NCBI GenBank assembly: GCA_026125925.1
Contig: JAHCKF010000253.1
Location: 1-5,469, forward strand
Reading direction: 5' to 3'
From: Pseudolabrys sp.
GTDB taxonomy: Bacteria > Pseudomonadota > Alphaproteobacteria > Rhizobiales > Xanthobacteraceae
DNA length: 5,469 bases
Below, piece after piece: positions 1 through 5,469 of the stretch (the first letter of the stretch is position 1; each line of letters begins with the position of its first letter). Position numbers and translations under genes: made by a program. Under the pieces are notes generated by a model that was not told the origin of the DNA, did no database searches, and was given only the letters and a program-made list of their open reading frames with translations.

Positions 1-2
1 TC

Positions 3-884
3 TCAGCGGGCATGGGTGCGCTCGGAGTGCAGGTTCCAGAGGATGCCGGCGATGATGATCAGCGCGCCGACCAGCACCCAGATGTCGAGCCCTTCGTTGT
101 AAAACGCCCAGCCGACGACAGCGATCAGGGGTATCCGCATGAAATCGAGCGGCACAACCAGCGTGGCATCGCCGGCGCGGAAGGCATTGGTGAGACAGAA
201 GTGCGAACTCAGGCCCGCTATACCGACGCCAATTGCGGGCAAAATGTGGCGCAAATCATAGGTAGCGGGATCGATGAAAATCGCCGGATTGCTGCCGGCC
301 AGCGACAGCGGAAACTGGATAATCATCATCCACAACAGGATGCTGAAAGTCGTCTGCGTCGCCGTCAGCATCTTGGTGGTGATCATGGTCACGGCAAAGC
401 CGACCGCCGCGAGCAGAACGAGCCCGGCCGCCGGGTCGAAGCTGGCCAGGCCCGGCCGCAGCACGACCAGCACGCCGATCAGACCGAGCACGACGACGCC
501 GATGCGGCTCGGCGTCAGCCGTTCGCCGAGCAGCCATGGCGCCAGCAGCGCCGTCCAGGCCGGCATGGTGAATTCCAGCGCGAACACCATGGCCAGCGGC
601 AGGATGGTGACGCTGAGCGCCCAGGCATATTGCCCGGCATAGTGCACGGCGTTGCGCAACAGATTGAGTCCGATGCGCCGCGGCCAAATTTGCGCGCGTA
701 GTTCCGGCATCAGCAGCGGCAGTGACAGCAGGATCACCAGCGCGATGCCGCTGCGTACAGCCAGGATTTCAAAGATATTGAATCCCGCGCGCGACAGTTC
801 GCGCACCGACACGGCCATCGCCGAGAACGACAGCAGGGCGCCGGTCATCCAGAACATGACGCGGGCGAGTTTGGCGGCGGTCAC
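3..884 (-). CDS. DMT superfamily (EamA) transporter, ten TM helices
   Basis: Inner-membrane carrier of the drug/metabolite transporter superfamily; the substrate cannot be read from sequence. With the GTG start at 884 the protein is 293 aa, the usual length for two tandem EamA repeats. Hydrophobic segments lie at about residues 8-26, 36-58, 75-93, 96-116, 125-143, 152-171, 178-197, 214-234, 241-261 and 266-284. The EamA hallmark appears in repeat one as LGERLTPSRIGV (119-130), followed by a helix ending in LRPG (142-145); repeat two has the parallel PLDFMRIP...FYNEGLD stretch (245-267). The reading frame stays open upstream to 1250, but that part is antisense-like arginine-rich translation lying over maiA, so it is rejected. 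GTG 884 is the first usable start after the maiA stop; ATG 857 is an alternative. Neither has a clear Shine-Dalgarno sequence. It lies 65 bp downstream of maiA on the same strand and is probably co-transcribed. The stop (TGA) is at the window's left edge. Confidence 0.9.
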   Translation of the reverse strand: MTAAKLARVMFWMTGALLSFSAMAVSVRELSRAGFNIFEILAVRSGIALVILLSLPLLMPELRAQIWPRRIGLNLLRNAVHYAGQYAWALSVTILPLAMVFALEFTMPAWTALLAPWLLGERLTPSRIGVVVLGLIGVLVVLRPGLASFDPAAGLVLLAAVGFAVTMITTKMLTATQTTFSILLWMMIIQFPLSLAGSNPAIFIDPATYDLRHILPAIGVGIAGLSSHFCLTNAFRAGDATLVVPLDFMRIPLIAVVGWAFYNEGLDIWVLVGALIIIAGILWNLHSERTHAR

Positions 885-913
885 GGCATGGTCACGATGG
901 TTGGAGGGGGCGG

Positions 914-937
914 GGCCGCGGCGCGCAGTACGCGGCC
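914..937. repeat. GC-rich stem-loop between maiA and the transporter gene
   Basis: Perfect 7-bp inverted arms GGCCGCG (914-920) and CGCGGCC (931-937) flank a 10-nt loop in the 65-bp gap between the maiA stop and the transporter start. No T-run follows it on either strand, so it is not a canonical intrinsic terminator. It could protect the upstream mRNA end or dampen expression of the downstream gene; that is inference. High GC content makes chance stems fairly common here. Confidence 0.3.
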
Positions 938-949
938 GCGCCAACGTCG

Positions 950-1585
950 CTATTCGGCGTCGGGCTGTTTTTCGGGCCGCGCCTTGTCGAAGGCGGCGAG
1001 CTTGAGACAGGCCGTCTCGACCGCGACGATTTTCGGAAAAGCGGCGAGGGGGACGTTGAGGCGGCGCGCGTTGAATACCTGCGGCACCAGGCACACATCG
1101 GCGAGCGTGACATGCGAGCCGAAGCAATAGGGTCCCGGCTCGATCATTTGTTCGAGCGCCGTGAAGCCCTCGATCACCCAGTGATGATACCAGGCATCGA
1201 TCGCGGCCTGCTCCTGATGGAGCTCGCGCTTGAGATAGCGCAGCGCACACAGATTGTTGAGCGGGTGGATATCGCAGGCGACGACCTGCGCCGCGGCACG
1301 CACGCGGGCGCGGTCGAGCGCGTCGACCGGCAACAACGGTGGGTCGGGAAACACCTCGTCGAGATAGGCGATGATGGCGAGCGATTGCGTCAGCACCTCG
1401 CCGCTCGACAACTGCAGCGCCGGCACGCGGGCCTGCGGATTGATGGCGCGGAAGCTGTCCTTGAACTGCTGGCCGCCGTCCCTGGTCAGGTGGATCGCCG
1501 CCATCTCGTAGGGCAGATCCTTGAGATTGAGCGCGATCCGCACGCGATAGGCGGCGGATGAACGAAAGTAGCTGTACAGCTTCAC
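950..1585 (-). CDS. maiA: maleylacetoacetate isomerase (zeta-class glutathione S-transferase)
   Basis: Glutathione-dependent cytosolic enzyme that converts maleylacetoacetate to fumarylacetoacetate, the penultimate step of homogentisate (tyrosine/phenylalanine) breakdown. It is 211 aa, the normal zeta-GST length. The N-terminal thioredoxin-like domain (about 1-80) carries the zeta active-site loop SSAAYRVRIAL (9-19), the cis-proline in RVPAL (P55), and the glutathione-contacting QS pair (Q67-S68) in TQSLAIIAYL. The helical domain has the zeta-type CDIHPLNNL stretch (104-112), VTLADVCLVPQV (159-170) and FNARRLNV (171-178). The third loop residue, Cys in eukaryotic GSTZ (SSC), is Ala11 here. 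The start is GTG at 1585, preceded by GGGGGA (1597-1592) at 6-nt spacing, a good ribosome site. It follows marR by 43 bp on the same strand. A close relative, maleylpyruvate isomerase of gentisate pathways, has the same fold and is the main alternative; no gentisate or homogentisate gene is in the window to decide. Confidence 0.88.
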   Translation of the reverse strand: MKLYSYFRSSAAYRVRIALNLKDLPYEMAAIHLTRDGGQQFKDSFRAINPQARVPALQLSSGEVLTQSLAIIAYLDEVFPDPPLLPVDALDRARVRAAAQVVACDIHPLNNLCALRYLKRELHQEQAAIDAWYHHWVIEGFTALEQMIEPGPYCFGSHVTLADVCLVPQVFNARRLNVPLAAFPKIVAVETACLKLAAFDKARPEKQPDAE

Positions 1586-1591
1586 GAAAGG

Positions 1592-1597
1592 TCCCCC
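1592..1597 (-). promoter_or_regulatory. ribosome binding site for maiA
   Basis: GGGGGA on the minus strand lies 6 nt upstream of the GTG codon at 1585. It supports this non-ATG start, which also places the zeta-GST N-terminus (MKLYSYFRSS) at its expected position. Confidence 0.55.
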
Positions 1598-1628
1598 GGC
1601 AGGATGGGCGGCTGATGCCGGCGGGAAT

Positions 1629-2150
1629 TTAGCGGGCCGAGCGGCCGTTGGCGATATCGCTGGCGATTTCCGTGGAGATTTGCGTGAGCCGCTCGAGAAT
1701 GCGGTGCAGCGCTTCGCGGTCCGCCGGCTCGATGGCGGCGATCAGCCGATCGGCGAATTCCAGCGCGCCCGGCGCCAGATTCTCGTACAGGCTGCGGCCC
1801 TCCGGCGTCAGCGACAGGAATGCCTCGCGCAGGTCGGCGCTGTTGCTGCGCCGTATCACCAGCGCGCGGCGCTCCAGCAGGGCGACGGCGCGCGACACCT
1901 TGGTCTTGTGCATCTGGCTGCGCTGGCCGATGGCCTTGGCGGTCATGCTGCCGCCTTCGCCGAGAACAACCAGCACGCGCCATTCCGGCGCGCCGATCTG
2001 GTGACGGTCGGCATGGATCTTTGCCAGTGCCAGCGCCACCGATTGCGCGCAGATCGACAGCCGGTGCGGCAGGAAAGCGTCCAGCGAGAGTGCGGCATCG
2101 CTGCCGCCGGCCGCGCTCGCGGGAATGCCTTTGCCCGTTCTCTCGTTCAT
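1629..2150 (-). CDS. MarR-family transcriptional regulator
   Basis: Dimeric winged helix-turn-helix DNA-binding protein, 173 aa from the ATG at 2150. The wHTH spans about residues 55-117: APEWRVLVVLGEG (54-66), MTAKAIGQRSQM (69-80), the recognition helix around MHKTKVSRAVALLERR (80-95), and the wing leading into LSLTPEGRSLYE (112-123). The wing core normally reads D-R-R; here it is ADLREA (105-110), so one arginine is replaced by leucine. N- and C-terminal helices (about 25-48 and 128-165) would form the dimer interface. The frame runs up to an ATG at 2243 (204 aa), but the extra 31 residues are low-complexity and basic, and a possible -10 element at 2254-2259 would put the transcript start almost on that codon, so 2150 is preferred. 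Neither start has a strong Shine-Dalgarno; an AAGG lies about 14 nt upstream of 2150. Position 43 bp ahead of maiA suggests it controls its own operon, possibly in response to an aromatic catabolite (inference). Confidence 0.9.
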   Translation of the reverse strand: MNERTGKGIPASAAGGSDAALSLDAFLPHRLSICAQSVALALAKIHADRHQIGAPEWRVLVVLGEGGSMTAKAIGQRSQMHKTKVSRAVALLERRALVIRRSNSADLREAFLSLTPEGRSLYENLAPGALEFADRLIAAIEPADREALHRILERLTQISTEIASDIANGRSAR

Positions 2151-2253
2151 CGCCGGCTGCCGTACCTTGGCGCCGGATCGGGGTGGTGAGGATATCCAGC
2201 GCGTGGCCGTGAATTTGGCCGATTGGCCGGGGCTCCGCAACATGTTTGGAAGG

Positions 2254-2259
2254 ATTCTA
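2254..2259 (-). promoter_or_regulatory. possible -10 element of the marR-maiA-transporter operon
   Basis: TAGAAT on the minus strand matches the sigma-70 -10 consensus at five of six positions. At 17-nt spacing the -35 would be TTAATG, a poor match. If used, transcription would begin near 2247, giving a leader of about 95 nt before the preferred marR ATG at 2150. Position and base match are observed; promoter function is inferred. Confidence 0.3.
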
Positions 2260-2308
2260 AGCTAAGATGGGGGGTGCATTAAACCACAGGGCGGCAAGGT
2301 CTTTTCCC

Positions 2309-2326
2309 TGCTACCGTCCGGTAGCA
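2309..2326. promoter_or_regulatory. operator-like perfect palindrome between marR and doxX
   Basis: TGCTACCG-TC-CGGTAGCA is an inverted repeat with perfect 8-bp arms and a 2-bp centre. It sits in the divergent intergenic region, 66 bp upstream of the longer marR start and about 108 bp upstream of the doxX ATG. Size, symmetry and placement are those of a dimeric repressor site. MarR proteins bind sites of 16-20 bp, so the neighbouring MarR protein is the first candidate; the TACCG/CGGTA half-sites also resemble sites bound by TetR-family proteins, but no TetR gene is present in the window. As RNA it could form a short hairpin, but the 2-nt centre and absence of a T-run argue against a terminator. 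Confidence 0.55.
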
Positions 2327-2368
2327 TGGTTGTGTTCCGAAGCTGCGCCCGGCTGGGCGGGAGCGGCG

Positions 2369-2374
2369 TATGAT
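2369..2374 (+). promoter_or_regulatory. possible -10 element for doxX
   Basis: TATGAT on the plus strand matches the -10 consensus at five of six positions and lies about 60 nt upstream of the doxX ATG. No recognisable -35 hexamer is found at 16-18 nt spacing (the bases there are GC-rich), so this is a weak call. The palindrome at 2309-2326 would lie roughly 55-72 bp upstream of the resulting transcript start. Confidence 0.22.
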
Positions 2375-2433
2375 GTGGCGGCGCGCCGCGGCGCGGGGCG
2401 ACAGCAGCAACGTGACCACAGGCGAGGGCGACC

Positions 2434-2877
2434 ATGAACGGCGAGCCACGTCTTCTGATCCCGGCCCTCGGCGGCCTGTACAGCGCCGTGGCACCGATCA
2501 CCGAACCGCTGATCCGGCTGTGCGCCGGCCTGTCGATGGCGGCGCACGGTTATCTCATCCTGTTCGCCGCCCGCGACGCCAATATCGCTTTCTTCGCTCA
2601 GGCCGGATTTCATCCGGCGGTGTTCTGGACCATCGTCACCGGCGCCACGCAATTTCTTGGCGGGCTCTGTCTTGCCGCCGGGCTTCTCACGCGCCTCGCT
2701 GCCGTGCCAGTGCTGATCTTCCTGCTGGTCGCGATCAAATTCCACGCGCCGAACGGCTTTGCCTGGAACAACCTCGGCTTCGAATATCCCCTGTTCTGGT
2801 CGATCGTGGTGTTTCACTTCCTGGTGCGCGGCGGCGGGCGCTGGTCGCTCGATCGCGCGATCGGACGGGAGATATGA
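2434..2877 (+). CDS. DoxX-family integral membrane protein
   Basis: Small inner-membrane protein of 147 aa, typical DoxX length. Four hydrophobic segments are visible at about residues 22-45, 62-84, 87-103 and 117-133. The family pattern is clear: EPLIRLCAGLSMAAHGY (24-40), ATQFLGGLCLAAGLLTRLAA (71-90), the polar-containing AIKFHAPNGF (100-109), EYPLFW (117-122), and the end GGGRWSLDRAIGREI (133-147). The ATG at 2434 has a GAGGG ribosome site (2424-2428) at 5-nt spacing. DoxX was named from the thiosulfate:quinone oxidoreductase of Acidianus, and a mycobacterial member joins a redox-stress membrane complex; most members, including this type, have no proven function. It is divergent from the marR operon and convergent with the kinase gene, so it is probably transcribed alone, perhaps under control of the shared upstream palindrome. 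Confidence 0.9.
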   Translation: MNGEPRLLIPALGGLYSAVAPITEPLIRLCAGLSMAAHGYLILFAARDANIAFFAQAGFHPAVFWTIVTGATQFLGGLCLAAGLLTRLAAVPVLIFLLVAIKFHAPNGFAWNNLGFEYPLFWSIVVFHFLVRGGGRWSLDRAIGREI

Positions 2878-2891
2878 ACCCCGTGATTCAT

Positions 2892-2908
2892 GCCCTGCGC
2901 ATGCGGGC
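2892..2908. terminator. weak stem-loop between convergent doxX and kinase genes
   Basis: In the 61-bp gap between the two convergent stop codons, GCCC-T-GC (2892-2898) pairs with GC-GGGC (2903-2908) around a GCAT loop: a 6-bp GC stem with one bulged T. The position suits a bidirectional terminator, but no U-tract follows on either strand, so the call rests mainly on location. Confidence 0.28.
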
Positions 2909-2938
2909 CATCCGGTAGATGATGCGGTGCAGGTCGCG

Positions 2939-5155
<2,217 letters not shown>

Positions 5156-5287
5156 GCGTCCGTGCGATCGGAGGAACCGGAGTTCCTACGTACCGGGATG
5201 ACGGCGATAACTCAACCGCCGTGGCCTATTTAGCCGCGTCAGCCGGGGCTGAGCGCCTCATCATGGAACTTCTGTGGATGAACGAGC
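5156..5287 (-). promoter_or_regulatory. intergenic leader of the kinase gene with three dyads
   Basis: This 132-bp gap separates the truncated upstream gene from the kinase start. Besides the inverted repeat at 5172-5187 it holds ACGGCG/CGCCGT (5201-5206 and 5217-5222, 10-nt loop) and TCAGC/GCTGA (5239-5243 and 5248-5252, CGGG loop). The last is near the upstream stop and could be a weak terminator without a T-run. A poor sigma-70-like pair on the minus strand, TTGAGT (5215-5210) and TACGTA (5192-5187) at 17-nt spacing, is the best promoter candidate I can find. No convincing reading frame is present. Confidence 0.3.
5172..5187. repeat. inverted repeat just upstream of the kinase gene
   Basis: AGGAAC-CGGA-GTTCCT has perfect 6-bp arms with a 4-nt centre and lies 17-32 bp upstream of the kinase ATG. 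It could be a protein-binding site or a hairpin in the mRNA leader near the ribosome site. The GGAAC half resembles the -35 of alphaproteobacterial general-stress (EcfG) promoters, but no matching -10 (CGTT) is found at 16-17 nt on either strand, so that reading is not supported. Confidence 0.35.
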
Positions 5288-5469
5288 TCAGCGGTTGCAG
5301 ACGATCGCCACCACGTCGTCGCAGGCCGGGCCTTTGCAGCCGCCGGCGCCGCCGGCGGGAATCGCCCCGGTGATATCGTCGCGATCGACCCGGCGGTACG
5401 ACATCGCGGTAGCGAAATTCTGGGTGTGGCAGTAAGCGGCGGCCGCGGCCGCGCCACAGGGCAGGCCGC
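5288..5469 (-). CDS. C-terminus of a cysteine-rich, probably secreted protein (5' end outside window)
   Basis: The minus-strand frame is open from the right edge to a TGA at 5288-5290 and gives 59 residues. It begins GLPCG, runs through six alanines into AYCHTQNFATAMSYRRVDRD, and ends GPACDDVVAIVCNR. Five cysteines (residues 4, 13, 44, 49 and 57 of the fragment) suggest disulfide bonding in the periplasm or outside the cell. The mix of residues (RRVDRDDITGAIP, then a Gly/Ala linker and a Cys-x4-Cys pair) looks like real protein; the two other minus-strand frames over the same DNA are arginine/proline-rich shadow. It resembles, from memory, short conserved hypothetical proteins of Bradyrhizobiaceae-type bacteria; no function is known to me. 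Any signal peptide lies beyond the window. It precedes the kinase gene by 132 bp on the same strand. Confidence 0.7.
   Translation of the reverse strand, partial: GLPCGAAAAAAYCHTQNFATAMSYRRVDRDDITGAIPAGGAGGCKGPACDDVVAIVCNR

Noticed and set aside
12..701. Plus-strand frame of 229 codons antisense to the transporter
   Set aside because: Composition is Gln/Arg/Asp/His-rich with no motif; it mirrors the codon pattern of the transporter, whose ten helices and EamA motifs are clear.
885..1250. N-terminal extension of the transporter frame over maiA
   Set aside because: The residues are Arg/Ala/Pro-rich and overlap conserved MaiA sequence; the transporter's first helix begins just after 884.
1680..2189. 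Plus-strand frame of 169 codons antisense to marR
   Set aside because: Shadow composition; the minus-strand frame shows a complete winged-helix MarR domain.
2378..2389. GCGGCGCGCCGC perfect palindrome in the doxX leader
   Set aside because: A 12-bp G/C-only palindrome is readily produced by chance at this base composition, and nothing else supports a site.
2370..2918. Plus-strand 182-codon frame overlapping doxX
   Set aside because: Arginine-rich shadow in another frame; the DoxX frame has four helices, family motifs and a ribosome site.
5436..5455. GCGGCC repeats at the right edge
   Set aside because: They are alternating alanine codons of the cysteine-rich protein fragment, not an independent repeat element.
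5239..5457. Minus-strand 72-codon frame with an ATG near the right edge
   Set aside because: It is Pro/Ala/Arg-rich and runs past the stop of the frame giving the cysteine-rich C-terminus, which has far more protein-like content.

Overview
This 5.5-kb window is GC-rich (roughly 60-65% by eye) and reads as ordinary chromosome of an alphaproteobacterium, probably Hyphomicrobiales (Bradyrhizobiaceae or Xanthobacteraceae-like). That placement is inferred from the style of the proteins (a MarR-MaiA gene pair, a Cache-type hybrid kinase, a DoxX protein, a short cysteine-rich secreted-type C-terminus) and the base composition. No rRNA, tRNA, insertion sequence, CRISPR array or phage gene is visible.

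Layout: (1) Positions 3-2150, minus strand, hold a probable three-gene operon read right to left: a MarR-family regulator, a zeta-class glutathione S-transferase that is very likely maleylacetoacetate isomerase (maiA), and a ten-helix DMT/EamA transporter. (2) Positions 2151-2433 form a divergent control region with a perfect 8+8 bp inverted repeat and possible -10 elements facing both ways. (3) Positions 2434-2877, plus strand, encode a four-helix DoxX-family membrane protein. (4) Positions 2939-5155, minus strand and convergent with doxX, encode a large hybrid sensor histidine kinase (TM - extracytoplasmic Cache-like sensor - TM - HisKA - HATPase_c - receiver) with all catalytic motifs intact. 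(5) Positions 5288-5469, minus strand, hold the last 59 codons of a cysteine-rich protein cut by the window edge.

The first operon points to tyrosine/phenylalanine breakdown through homogentisate: MaiA isomerises maleylacetoacetate, the MarR protein is a natural candidate to control the operon, and the transporter could move a related substrate. The homogentisate dioxygenase and fumarylacetoacetase genes are not in the window. The hybrid kinase has no response-regulator or DNA-binding partner beside it, so its output is unknown.

I see no convincing evidence for a previously undescribed multi-gene system. The items most worth a second look are the palindrome between marR and doxX, the truncated cysteine-rich gene, and the dyad-rich leader of the kinase.
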